Shown here in pieces: positions 27,993-37,835 of a DNA stretch of 64,000 nucleotides. The stretch is from Cyanidiococcus yangmingshanensis (taxonomy: Eukaryota > Rhodophyta > Bangiophyceae > Cyanidiales > Cyanidiaceae): positions 558,001-622,000 of the forward strand of contig VWRR01000009.1 in assembly GCA_013995675.1 (NCBI GenBank), given 5' to 3'. The notes beneath the pieces were generated by a model. That model worked only from the letters and a program-made list of their open reading frames with translations. It searched no databases and had not been told where the DNA came from. Both the position numbers and the translations under genes were made by a program. Positions within the stretch are counted from its first letter, which is position 1, and each line of letters starts with the position of its first letter.

Positions 27993-29328
27993 TCCGCTTG
28001 TTCCCTTTGGTGACCCCGACCGTGCACATGGAAACCAACCCGTGCAGTGCTGGCCTCGTCGAAGGGGAAAGTAGAGACCCGACCGGGTTGCAGCGTTCGC
28101 CAGGAAACGTCGCCGCCGGGGCGCCCTCCCGCGCCCCTACGCCCTGAGATCATGCGACTCGCCCAGATCGGTGCGGCTGCGAACTTGAAACTAGGCGACG
28201 CGCTCTGAATTTATGGAAGGCTTCACGCACATGGGTTGATGGACAACGGTCTGGGACGTCTTCCGGTACGAGTTTGGGTTGACAAGCGGTTCAAGGTCTG
28301 CAAAAGCGCCCTCCAAGAGGCTAACGCATAGCGGTACAGACGGACTCGGGGTTTCGAGGATAACGCTCGAGGGCGAAGCGCGCGAACGACGTTGAGCGCC
28401 ACAGATGTCGCATAGATAGCTGATTCGCAACAGGAGGGAAACAAGTGGCTATCTTCAAATACGACTCAATTCAGACTCAGGCGTACCGCTGGCGAAGATT
28501 CTGCTCGCAGCTCCTACAAAGGACTCGGAGACTATTTAGAGAAACCTGTGCGAGCAGTGTGCTATGCAAAGACCGATACAGTCTCTCTGGTGACCAGCCC
28601 TGCTCCGAGTTGCTACACGACCACCAATAAGGAGGTGTATTATCTGGTCGTGACCCCTTGTCCACACCGGAACCAGCGGGAGAACCCGCAGATCTTGTCA
28701 CGCACGCGATCATAAACTCCGTTTATGATTGGCAGCAAGGTATCTCTTTCGAATCCAGAAGATCAGACAAGTATGGACGATGGATCGGACCCGCTCGCCA
28801 CAAAGCCGAATTTGGCATCGATCGCACATCTTGCGCCGCGCGCCATCGAATTCGGCATCCATGAAAACAGGGTCCTTGGCCCGCTTCCGAGCGCCCAGAT
28901 CAGCGTTTTCCTGAATTCACGGCGAGCGTCTGTGGCGCCAGTGCCATGCGCGCCGCTGCTCCATCGATTCGTGCTGCGGCGGCGCGGCGATGATGACCGT
29001 TTGATGGCACGCCGCCGTCGTCCCTGATCCGAAGATTCTGCAGATACGGTTGTACGTTGGTTCGCTATGACGCCCTATACCGCATCTAGGGCGAAGAAAA
29101 TGCGGTGGTTCGTGGAGCTCCGTCGTCAACCCGCCGGCGACCTCGCTGCGAGCATCGACTGCAGCAAATATCTTTCCTCCCAAAGATGGTTGGCGTTATT
29201 CGTCTCACTAGCGTTGGAAGCACTCTCTTGCCATCTGGGTCTGTAGCAGCTCGGACGTCCAGGTTTTTTGTCAACAACCCCGCTTGATCAAGAGAACCAG
29301 GGTTTGAGCTGCACGCTGTACACTCATC
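27993..29328. other. divergent intergenic region (sugar transporter / phosphate transporter)
   Basis: About 1.3 kb. A perfect 9-bp inverted repeat (arms 28709-28717 and 28721-28729) with a 3-base loop lies in it. The frame 28725-29027 (+, 100 codons) begins within the repeat and has no family features. No RNA was recognised. Confidence 0.4.
28709..28729. repeat. 9-bp perfect inverted repeat, 3-base loop
   Basis: atcataaac at 28709-28717 faces its reverse complement at 28721-28729. It lies 600 bases upstream of the phosphate-type transporter, a gene class usually regulated by nutrient state. A binding site or small hairpin is possible, but nothing shows which. Confidence 0.45.
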
Positions 29329-31243
29329 ATGGCGGACGGCGAGCATTACGACGTTACGGAGGAGGAGCGGCAGCAGTATGCCACTGCCGTGCGGACTAGT
29401 TTCCGCGACTCTGCTGCATATGCTCCAATCATGTTTGGCTCGGGCGTTATCCTTGCATACGATAGTGATGTGGAGACAGATGAAACTGGGAAGCCAGTTG
29501 CCTCTGGTCCGAAAGAGATACCTCCACGGTCGGACGGAGGCATCCTGGGTTTCGCGCGCTATATGGCAGCGTCGATGTTCACGGGCATTGGTATCTTTCT
29601 AGAAGGATGGTTTACCGTGAACACCGGCCAGGTGAAGACCGCATGGACAAATGCTTATCCGACCTGCTTTGGAACGAAGCCGTTGCCAGGGACAACATGT
29701 ACCGGCTTGGCTGGGAGTACGTGCACAACTGGAACCCAGAAGGCGAACACGTATTCTATCTTTGCTGGTTTTATGGTAGGTATGCTGTTCTTCGGGCTTC
29801 TCGGTGATCGCATCGGTCGACGAATTTCGATGCTCTTTACGGTCTCGACCTACTTTGTCAGTTCGATCATCATCACTTTTGCGATCTCCCAGTCAGCGAA
29901 CACGATTTTTGTCGTTTTCGCGATTTTCTACGCCCTCTTTGGCTTTGGTATCGGCGGAGAGTATCCGTTGACGGCATCAGTGGCGGCTGAGAAGCGTGCA
30001 ACGCGGGTCATGCAAGAGACTGGTGGCGAGGGCGAATCCACAATCTACTTTACGGATGCACTTGCGCGGCAGCGCGCCCGGGCTGACGAACGTGCGCGGA
30101 CTGCACGTCGTGGTGAGACCATCGCATTGGCCTTTTCGATGCAGGGTGTTGGTGTCGTGCTTGGCAGCGTTCTCCTGCTGATTGAATTCGCGATCTCGAA
30201 GCAGAATTCGCCGAACACGGATCTGGCGCTGATCCCGACCTACAACAATTGTGCGGGCTACTCTACGCAGGCACTGAACTATGTTTGGCGCTCTTACTAC
30301 GGTATTGGAGCGTTCTTGATTCTCCTGACGTTGCTGTATCGCTTCCTTATTCTGCGCGAGAACGAGATCTACCTGAGTGCGAAGCGTCGTCGTGATACAC
30401 GCGAGACATCGGAGGGCCTGACCATCTTTGGGCGGATGAACCGTCACTACAAGTACATCTTCTCGTTCTATTGGTCACGTTTGTTGGCAACATGTCTGGG
30501 TTGGTTCATTAACGATGTCTCTTTCTACGGAAACGGTCTGTACTCGGGTCCGATCTTCTCTGCTTTGGTGCCAGACAACAATCTTATTGTGATCAACGGA
30601 TACATTCTGTTGAAGAACACGGTAGCCTTGATTGGGTACTTCATCTCTGCCTTTATTATTGACCGGAAGTGGTGCGGACGTGTTCGTTTGCAGATCTTCG
30701 GTTTCTTCTGGGAGGCAGTGTTCTTCTTCATTACAGCGGGCGCGTATGTGCAAATGAAAGACAACTCGCCACGTGCGCTTCTGTTCGTCTATATTATGAC
30801 GAGTTTCTTCACCCAAGTTGGCCCGAATGTTACGACATATGTCGTGTCTGGGGAGTTGTACCCGACCGTTGTTCGCAGCACGTGTCACGGGACTGTCCGC
30901 ATTCAGCGGCAAAGCAGGCGCTTTGATCTCAACTGCCGCTTTCAAGACGAAGACAACGAATGATATCCGCACGGTGTTCTGGGTGAACGCAGCATTGAGT
31001 ATTTTCGGTGCTGTGTTCACCTGGATCTTCTTGCCGGACGCGACGAATCTCTCGCTCTATGAGTATGATTTGCAGTGGGAGCTCCTCACCAAGGGCCGTC
31101 TTGACGAGTACGGAGGCGAGGGAATCAACCCGAAACATCTCTCACCATTCGAGCGCTGGACTGGCCGTGGCAAGAACTACCAACCCGGATGGTTGGTGCG
31201 CTTCCGCAACGAAGAGCTGCAACGCACCGGAAAGGGCGCCTGA
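29329..31243 (+). CDS. MFS transporter, inorganic phosphate:H+ symporter-like; one frame break
   Basis: An MFS protein of about 637 residues resembling the PHS (PHO84/PHT1) group: an N-terminal soluble tail, GIFLEGWFTVN at TM1, GLLGDRIGRRISML between TM2 and TM3, FGFGIGGEYPLTASV at TM4, a charged central loop, FYGNGLYSGPIF in TM7, and VVSGELYPTVVRSTCHG followed by LSAFSGKAGALI in TM11. The frame moves by one base in the run ggg at 30889-30891. Dropping one G joins STCHG directly to LSAFSGKAG, the contiguous family signature. The C-terminal half-helix and tail then read to 31243. A one-base insertion is the simplest reading. Substrate is inferred from the group; many algal relatives are only annotated as transporters. 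A strong hairpin follows the stop codon. Confidence 0.85.
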
Positions 31244-31263
31244 ACGATTGGAAACACGGCGGT

Positions 31264-31302
31264 TTGAAAGCATGCGATCGATCGATGGTCGTATGCTTTC
31301 AA
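31264..31302. terminator. 16-bp hairpin just downstream of the transporter stop
   Basis: Arms 31264-31279 and 31287-31302 pair over 16 positions (14 Watson-Crick, 2 G-U) with a 7-base loop. It begins 21 bases after the stop at 31243, so it should lie in the 3' UTR. It could act in mRNA stability, 3'-end formation or as a protein-binding element. There is no following U-tract, so it is not a bacterial-type terminator. Confidence 0.55.
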
Positions 31303-31804
31303 TGGTTTCGGCATCTGGGCCGGCTTTACATTTGGAAGGAACGAGACGACTGGCAGTTTGCATTGCGGGAAAAGTGACACACATGGAGATGATACGGAAA
31401 GCGTCTTGGTTCAACGATAAAATTCTCCTTTTTGCTGGAAAATTCTTTGGACACTTTGGCGTAAATCTCACGAGACGAGCTTTAGGGTGCTCGCGATGGC
31501 ACCAGGATTGGGGTGCGTCTCCGTATCCATTTCAAATGTGGTACAGTTTGGTCGCAGACTGCATTCTTCACCGGAACTATAGGCCTCTCGTTGACTGGGC
31601 GATGAGACTCTATCGATGAACATGGAGAAAAAGCTCAATAGACAAATCAAACAGCTCACCTTTGATGCTTTTCCCGGACGCTTCAATTTCGCAATGGCAG
31701 TTTGGTAAAAAGAGTATTGTTGGCATTCTCGTTCTGGCGCCGAAATTTCCGAAAGGTTGAGCCCGAGATTCAGCTCGTAAGCTGCCGGAATTTTGTGTGT
31801 TCAT

Positions 31805-31960
31805 TTATGGTAGTATTGAGGGTGCTGGTGCTCGGAGGGATGTTAGGGCATCTAGCGCCGCAGTGATTTCGACCTGGGTGAACGGGCGACTCAAGCCGAG
31901 TCGGGCATTCGGGATATATCCTCCCAAAGCTCCGTCTCGATGCACACGACCCCGAGTCAT
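31805..31960 (-). CDS. possible micro-protein, unrecognised
   Basis: A 51-residue frame starting at ATG 31960. Unlike neighbouring frames it reads smoothly: a charged start (MTRGRVHRDG), then YIPNARLGLSRPFTQVEI and a helical end. The frame stays open upstream without another ATG until about 32047. It could be a small protein or an exon of a split gene. There is no family match from memory. Confidence 0.2.
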   Translation of the reverse strand: MTRGRVHRDGALGGYIPNARLGLSRPFTQVEITAALDALTSLRAPAPSILP

Positions 31961-33082
31961 GTTGTAATTCGGCTTGAAAGCTCCCAGAATCAGCACAGTA
32001 GCATGGACAAGGACGATAGCCGAAATGCAAGGCGTTGGTTGATGCACCGGGTTCGTCGGCGGATCGAAATACGCTCATGAATTCTACAACACAACCAGGC
32101 GGTGCATGCAAGCCTGTACCTTGACGAAAACTCGTTTCAAGTCGAGCTTCACTGTCGCACAGCACGTCTTGAGGTGGCGGCGCGTCAACAAGAACATTTA
32201 TTTGACGAATTCGCCGGCACTGCACTCGACTCGTCTCCGAGAGGTATTCATTGAGATGATCTATTCAGGATGCTTTCTTCGATTTCTGACAAGGCAGATT
32301 GTTCTACAACAATCGATGAACCAGCATAGGCGGTTGCTTTTCTATTCAAAACAAATCTTGACAGTCCGCTTTTTACGCGTATTCGTTTCGCCAATGATCT
32401 GCGCTTGGCCTGAGCAGTCCGTTCACCGTATCTCCAACGATTACTGGTTGGTGGCGTTGCCAGCGACGTGACATTCACGTGACCTGCATCGCCGGCCTGG
32501 ACAAACAGACTCTGTTCCATCAGTCGCCCATGCAGAAGCGCCTCTTGCGCCGAAAGAATCACTGGGCAAGATCGAGATCGACCAAAGTTTGCACTTGATC
32601 GTTCGATAGATCCTTCGATTGAGCGAATAAGCGAGCGACACCACCGTTCCAGGAATGATCGCGCTCCCTTTCGCCAACTGCCCCTCGCATCTGTAAAGCA
32701 TCTGCGTCATATCAGCAAGGAACGCAGCGCTTCAGTCGCGCGTCCATCGGTCGGCGCGGATACGAGATACGCGATTGGCGCAGAAACGCGCGCGAACGAT
32801 GGCGTAGCGACGCGCAACCACGAAAGCGTCGCGGCACGCGCATCGATCCGTTTCCAGGCGCATTCGCGGAGACCGCTGTCTGACGCCAACGAGCGGTGCA
32901 TCGCGCTGCGGATCGATACGCGCTCCCTGATGGCTCGCTGCGGGATTGCATCGTTGAGAGCTTGGATCAGGCATGAACGTTGGTGCTTGTTCGACTTGGT
33001 TTGAACTTGCCGGCGTCTGGTTCTGGTTTCAAAGGTCGAAGGAAAGGAAGAGCGTTCATAAACCTTACTTGTTTCCGCACTG

Positions 33083-33090
33083 TATAAAGG
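33083..33090 (+). promoter_or_regulatory. TATA-like element close to the hydrolase ATG
   Basis: tataaagg ends only 6 bases before the ATG at 33097. If it is a working TATA box, transcription would start downstream of that ATG and the in-frame ATG at 33289 would be used, removing the putative leader. Confidence 0.3.
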
Positions 33091-33096
33091 GGCGCC

Positions 33097-34347
33097 ATGT
33101 TCGTTGGAGCGTACGCCCCCGGAACGAATCACTCGTCGACTCGGTCGTTGGCGAGCACTCGTTCGAGGCGTCCTTTTCGGGCGTTACCGAAACGAGCGTT
33201 TCGACTTGAGTCGGTGAGTGTTCGGGCACTCCCAGGGCGACTGACCCAGGAGCGCCTGTGGCGTGGCTGGACGGCACGCTTGGCTGCCATGGAACTGTTC
33301 ACTAGGCTTGTGCTGGAGCGATTTCCAGAGGTCGTCGAGAGTCGACTGGCCGTGAATGGACTCGTGCGACATTTTCGTCGGGCTCAACATACGTGCGGCA
33401 CCTTGGTAGTAATTCACGGGATTAACCCTAGAGGAGCGTTTGATTTGCGTCTAGAGCACGTGGCGAAAGCTTTTGCGGCGATCGGGTTCGACGTCTATAT
33501 GCCGAACATCCCGGCGCTGGAGCAGCTTCTAGTTCAGCCTTCTGGCATCGACCAAATTGAAGAGTTGGTGTTGAATCTCACCTGTGATCCCAAGTACTGT
33601 CCGGATGGAAAACTGAGCCTTTTTGGTGCGTCCATCAGCGGGGCGATGTCGCTCATTGCGGCGACGCGTCCCAGCGTCCGCGAGCGAATCAAGGCGGTCT
33701 GTGTGGTGGGTGGCTTTGCGAGCACAGCCACCGTGAGCCAGAAGATTCTTGCGCTGCCCCCGGATGCTGATGATTATGGACGCAATGTCATGTTCTATAA
33801 TTTCCTGGAGCACGCACTAGGGCCGAATGAAGCGCTGAAACGAGCTTTTTATTTGGCCATTCACGACAATCATTTTCTGCGACGTGGCTCAGAACGCGAA
33901 GAGCTACCACGCTATCTCCAGCAGGTACATCCGTCGGTGTCCGCGCTCTATTGGCGACTGCAGAACGATGTCGAGTACCGGATGCAGATCGCTGAGCAGG
34001 TCATGGACAAGACTGCAGACTTGATGCGCGCACTGAGCCCGGTGGAGTATGTGCACAAGCTCCGTTGTCGCCATATCGCGCTCGTCCATGGCAAGTACGA
34101 TGAGGTGGTTCCCGTCTCTGAGGCTGAACTGCTGTACACGAGATTGCGAGCGGCAGGGATCGAGACGGAGCTCTGCATGACAGGATTCATTGGGCATGGC
34201 GACAAATTGGTGCCGCCGGACTCGCCCGTAGTCGTGCTGCAGGATGCTTTGCGTATGGTGGAAACGTGGGCATCTTTTATAGAAGTTGCTGCCGACAAAG
34301 AGGACAAAAAACAGGTTCGTTTAGCCGTGCTGGATGCGGCTCTGTAA
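33097..34347 (+). CDS. alpha/beta-hydrolase fold protein
   Basis: A 416-residue protein with an Arg/Ser-rich, acid-free first 64 residues (leader-like) and then an alpha/beta-hydrolase fold. The oxyanion strand is LVVIHGINPRGAF, the nucleophile elbow LFGASISGAMSL (Ser about 179, with Ser instead of Gly two positions later), the acid is in HGKYDEVVP and the histidine in GFIGHGDK. An insertion of about 100 helical residues lies between elbow and acid, forming a large cap. The substrate is unknown; lipase, thioesterase or other esterase activities are all possible. The alternative start at 33289 (MELFTRLVLERF) would give a leaderless 352-residue form. Confidence 0.75.
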   Translation: MFVGAYAPGTNHSSTRSLASTRSRRPFRALPKRAFRLESVSVRALPGRLTQERLWRGWTARLAAMELFTRLVLERFPEVVESRLAVNGLVRHFRRAQHTCGTLVVIHGINPRGAFDLRLEHVAKAFAAIGFDVYMPNIPALEQLLVQPSGIDQIEELVLNLTCDPKYCPDGKLSLFGASISGAMSLIAATRPSVRERIKAVCVVGGFASTATVSQKILALPPDADDYGRNVMFYNFLEHALGPNEALKRAFYLAIHDNHFLRRGSEREELPRYLQQVHPSVSALYWRLQNDVEYRMQIAEQVMDKTADLMRALSPVEYVHKLRCRHIALVHGKYDEVVPVSEAELLYTRLRAAGIETELCMTGFIGHGDKLVPPDSPVVVLQDALRMVETWASFIEVAADKEDKKQVRLAVLDAAL

Positions 34348-34953
34348 GATAGCGATGGTGCCTGGTGTAAAGCAACACGAATGACGAAATTGGATTCGCC
34401 GAGTGCTTCGAGCGACTTGATCGAAGGAGGACCAGGTTCTGAAGTGGCCGACAACGTTTGACCCGAGAATGTCACCAATTCGTATCGAGGTCAGCTTCCA
34501 TACCGAGCTCTTTAGGGCGCCACCATGTTTATCATGTAGAGAGGGCGCACGCCTTGGAAGCGCTGCGATCACGCCAGACCAAAGAGACGGCAGGCATCTC
34601 CTTGACATTGAGACCAGTCGTTGACCGACAAGCCAGGCTATTGAGCGCGTCCGTTGACAGCCTTTCGGTCAAAGCAGGATTGAATCTCTGATACCAAACA
34701 GCAGGTTTTCAGTGGAGAGGTGCCCATGCTCGACATGATCCTCAACGAAAGCACGCAAGCAAGACATATTTCAGGCTGCTCGCCATTGCAATCGGGGAGT
34801 ATCTCAAACTGATCAGTGCCGATAGAAACGTCGAAGCACTCGATGGCGCCCATACATCGACGCGTTCAGGATAATGTGCGCTTGGTGTGTCTCTGATTGC
34901 GACGAACGAGCGATCACTTGAAGCCAAATCAGCATCCGGCGAAGTTGGACGGT
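34348..34953. other. convergent 3' intergenic region (hydrolase / PDC E2)
   Basis: About 600 bases with only short unsupported frames. Confidence 0.4.
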
Positions 34954-36387
34954 TTATTCTAGCATGGATAAGGGTTCCTGGAGACACTGCTGAAACCGGG
35001 CCATGAACTGGGCGCCGACGGCGCCATCAACGACTCGATGATCGAAGGAGGCAGTCGCAAGCGCAAAAGTGCCAAGTTGAAATGCCCCATCCGATCGAGG
35101 GATGATGCGCTGCTCGGGTTTGCCTACCACAATCATCGCCGCATGAGGTGGAACAATGATCGCCATTTCCTGCAAGACGTGCTGGTTCCAGGCGAAGCCG
35201 ATCGTGCCCAACGAGTCCGAAGCGTTCTTTGAGTCTCCCGATTCCTGTTGGCCAGTTCGCACATGATGAATCTGTCGCAGGCCGATGGCGTGTGCACCGG
35301 GGACGACGCAGTGGGGGGTTCGCGGATCGCTCGGCAGTACGAGCACATCCACATCGGCGTATTCTCGAATGCTCGTTCCCAGGAAGGATGCATTCACTTG
35401 CGGCACTTGCCTGGCAGCGACCGCGAGTGCTTTGATCAAAACATCCTCCAGCTCTATGGGCTCCTCCTTGGAGCGCTCATGCCGTCCCTCAAGCGACGAT
35501 AACCAGACATGGACTTTGTCGAGTTGTATTTCCGTGACGAGTTGATAATGCGGAATGCTTCTTTTCGACTGGATAAAAAGCTCAAGTGGCAGTTGCTGTA
35601 TCGCTGGGTGCGAGGCAAGTTCGAGTGCCGCTTCCAAGTCTGCGGCCACAATGCGTCCGTGGGGTCCTGTTCCCTGCACGCCAGTCATGTCGATCCCACG
35701 TTCCGTGGCAATCTTGCGGGCATATGGCGATGCCAACATGCGGTTCGTTCTCGGATCCATAGCGCTCGCACGAGCAACGTCTGGAGTAGCACGAGCAGTC
35801 GCGGCAACAGGGGCGGGGCGTTGAGCCTCAAGACCGGACGCTGATCCAGCGCTGCTCGCCGGTGACGAGGGCGTTATCGACGACGGCTGTGGTGGCGGCT
35901 CCGCACGGTGTCCCGTCGAAGTCATCGTTGTCGGCTTCTCGGCTGTGGCGCCGCCTTCCCAGTCTTCGGGCTCGATGCGCGCCTCCCGCAGTTTTGGCAC
36001 ATCGGATTCCTCCTCGGCTAGGAGCGCGATGAGCGCACCGACCGGGACGTCCTGTGCTCCAGCCGGAACCAGAATCCTGGCCAGAACGCCGTCATCTTGG
36101 GATTCGAACTCGACGGTGGCTTTATCAGTTTCGATCTCGGCGAGCACATCTCCAGGTGAAACGGTTTCGCCCTCCTTCTTCACCCAGTTCACTAAGTTTC
36201 CCTGTTTCATCGTCGGCGAAAGCGCTGGCATTCGAATTTTGACGTGCGGTGGAAGATCTACACCCGAAGCGGCAAAAGATCTCCAATGCATCCAGGGCCT
36301 CAGGTGCCCCGCGAAGCACAGCCAGCGGCTTGGGGGCGCTAGTCGGCTCGCCGAGCGAGCGACTCGTGCTGCGACTCCAGCGCTCAT
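34954..36387 (-). CDS. dihydrolipoamide acetyltransferase, E2 of mitochondrial pyruvate dehydrogenase
   Basis: A 477-residue E2 subunit that passes the acetyl group from lipoamide to CoA. A mitochondrial presequence rich in Arg and Ser (residues 1-42) is followed by one lipoyl domain (about 48-125, lipoylated Lys89 in EIETDKATVEFE), an Ala/Pro/Ser linker, the peripheral-subunit-binding domain (about 217-252, ASPYARKIATERGID and GTGPHGRI) and the catalytic core with SIPHYQLVTEI and the active-site FDHRVVDGAVGA (His about 450). ALSPTMKQGNLVNWVKKEGE is the mitochondrial type and not the plastid type, so the mitochondrial complex is favoured. It has one lipoyl domain, whereas animal E2 has two. 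The ATG at 36387 is standard, with a TATA-like run about 63 bases upstream. Confidence 0.94.
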   Translation of the reverse strand: MSAGVAARVARSASRLAPPSRWLCFAGHLRPWMHWRSFAASGVDLPPHVKIRMPALSPTMKQGNLVNWVKKEGETVSPGDVLAEIETDKATVEFESQDDGVLARILVPAGAQDVPVGALIALLAEEESDVPKLREARIEPEDWEGGATAEKPTTMTSTGHRAEPPPQPSSITPSSPASSAGSASGLEAQRPAPVAATARATPDVARASAMDPRTNRMLASPYARKIATERGIDMTGVQGTGPHGRIVAADLEAALELASHPAIQQLPLELFIQSKRSIPHYQLVTEIQLDKVHVWLSSLEGRHERSKEEPIELEDVLIKALAVAARQVPQVNASFLGTSIREYADVDVLVLPSDPRTPHCVVPGAHAIGLRQIHHVRTGQQESGDSKNASDSLGTIGFAWNQHVLQEMAIIVPPHAAMIVVGKPEQRIIPRSDGAFQLGTFALATASFDHRVVDGAVGAQFMARFQQCLQEPLSMLE

Positions 36388-36956
36388 CCGTCCCGAAGCC
36401 TCTAGACGTCTGTTGTGGCCGCTACTTCAAAAAGTGAAATTCTTGGGCTTATATATAATGAAGTTCGCGCCACTGAATCACCAAATAAGATGCTCGGCAG
36501 AACCAACGAGGCACAGCAGGCTATCGTCAGCCTAGTTGCTGGAACGAACGCGTGCCTCCGCGCGATAGAGCGCCCCACTAGAACGGATCGGCCGACACCC
36601 AGCGGCACGTTTTCGGAGCTCCGAACGGTGGACGCATCCAGACTCTTGATCAAAGGGATAAAATCTTAAGGGCGTCGGGTATTGCTTGTATTCAGGGTAG
36701 CATAAAGTGCCGCTGTGAGATCCAAGGACAATGCAGCGAGAACGGTTTCCGAGCAAGTGTAGTGGTGGCCTCAGAAGCGCAGCGGCGAGCAGCGCGTTCC
36801 TATTCAAATCACTCAGTTTTACCATGACTTGATGACGATCCCATCCTGAACAACAATATGAGGTAACAAAGAAACCCAAGGTATGGCCAGCGCTGACCCG
36901 CCTATTTGACTTGCTAATACTCGCATCCACTTACCCGTAATCTTAGCGTTTCCAGG
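36388..36956. other. intergenic region between two minus-strand genes (PDC E2 and trefoil-like protein)
   Basis: About 570 bases. It holds the TATA-like run at 36450-36458 and no supported gene. Confidence 0.4.
36450..36458 (-). promoter_or_regulatory. TATA-like run upstream of the PDC E2 gene
   Basis: tatatataa (36450-36458, nearly palindromic) lies 63 bases before the ATG at 36387, a plausible TATA position with a short 5' UTR. It is based on sequence similarity only. Confidence 0.35.
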
Positions 36957-37835
36957 TCAGCGCGACGTCGATGGCAGGCCGCTCAGTTCACTCTGCAAAC
37001 TAGCAAACGCATTGCCGCTACTCTGGGTGGTGTCCTGGGTCGCGTTGGAGCTGTGGTTGGGCGCGTCGCCACTGCTCTTTTGCGAACTGGTCGCTTGGAC
37101 GTTTGGCGTCTGCGAAACACCCTCGCCATTCGTTAGATACGCTTGGAAATTACATTGGAGATTGCAGACCGGTGCCCAGACTGCTCGATAGCAGGCCGGC
37201 GCTTTGGCGGAGTTGATTGGCTGCCAACAGCACCCGATCTGCTCACAGGTAAACTGATCAATGTTCTCGCCCGTGAAGCAGATTTGCCGGTTGATCTCCT
37301 GAATGTTACAGTTCTTCATCCAGAAGCGACAGATTACCTTCTTTGGCAGGGGCGTCGGGGTCCGCGACACGGCAGCAACCTCGGCAGATGCTGTGACCGT
37401 CACTGCTCGAGTGGCGACTTCCGTCACCGTAACATGAACCGGTGTCGGCGTCGGCGTTTTCGTCACGGTCGCGAGTGCAGTGACCGTTACCACGACTTCG
37501 GTCGGCTTCGCAATGACTTTGGGAGTGCTCGTAACAAGAACGGTCTTTTTGACTTTCTTGACTTTCTTCTTCGGCGTAACGATAGGTTTGATTGTCTTTT
37601 CGGGTTTCGGCGTCGACCGAGTCACATAGACTTGGGCACGCTCCACCAGCTGCTCGTTCTCTACCAGCTGTTCGGGAAGCCACGCATAGCCAGCAAAAGC
37701 TTGCTGCTGAGGCGCGCCCTCATTGCGCACAGCAGCGCCTTGAACAGGTTCAACCCGCAAAAAGCTCCAACTGCAACTGCATATGAGCGCGAAAGCCGCA
37801 AGCGTGTACACAACCGTTTTCACGAAATATTGCAT
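36957..37835 (-). CDS. secreted Thr/Pro/Val-rich protein with a trefoil-like Cys domain
   Basis: A 292-residue protein with an N-terminal signal peptide (YTLAAFALICSCSWSFL), then a Lys/Pro stretch (about 72-98) and a Thr/Val/Pro-rich stalk with TPTPTP and VTVTA repeats (about 99-165), likely O-glycosylated. A Cys-rich module (about 168-225) ends CEQIGCCWQP followed by PACYRA. The C-x3-GCCW-x8-11-P-x-C-Y/F pattern is that of P-type trefoil domains (GCCF then PWCF). The C-terminal 65 residues are Ser/Asn/Gln-rich. There is no C-terminal hydrophobic tail, so it is probably secreted or wall-associated. Function is unknown. The trefoil assignment rests on Cys spacing alone. Confidence 0.7.
   Translation of the reverse strand: MQYFVKTVVYTLAAFALICSCSWSFLRVEPVQGAAVRNEGAPQQQAFAGYAWLPEQLVENEQLVERAQVYVTRSTPKPEKTIKPIVTPKKKVKKVKKTVLVTSTPKVIAKPTEVVVTVTALATVTKTPTPTPVHVTVTEVATRAVTVTASAEVAAVSRTPTPLPKKVICRFWMKNCNIQEINRQICFTGENIDQFTCEQIGCCWQPINSAKAPACYRAVWAPVCNLQCNFQAYLTNGEGVSQTPNVQATSSQKSSGDAPNHSSNATQDTTQSSGNAFASLQSELSGLPSTSR

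Larger units (their letters stand above)
31303..33096. other. 1.8-kb intergenic region (phosphate transporter / alpha-beta hydrolase)
   Basis: Mostly AT-richer sequence with one short protein-like minus frame (31805-31960). A CpG-rich patch at about 32720-32960 stands out from its surroundings; the frames through it look random. No RNA gene was recognised. Confidence 0.4.

Noticed and set aside
28735-28765. T-arm-like string (ttcgaatcc) suggesting a tRNA
   Set aside because: The flanking bases do not form a 5-bp T-stem, and no acceptor or anticodon stem could be found. Similar strings near 4450, 39515 and 41990 failed for the same reason.
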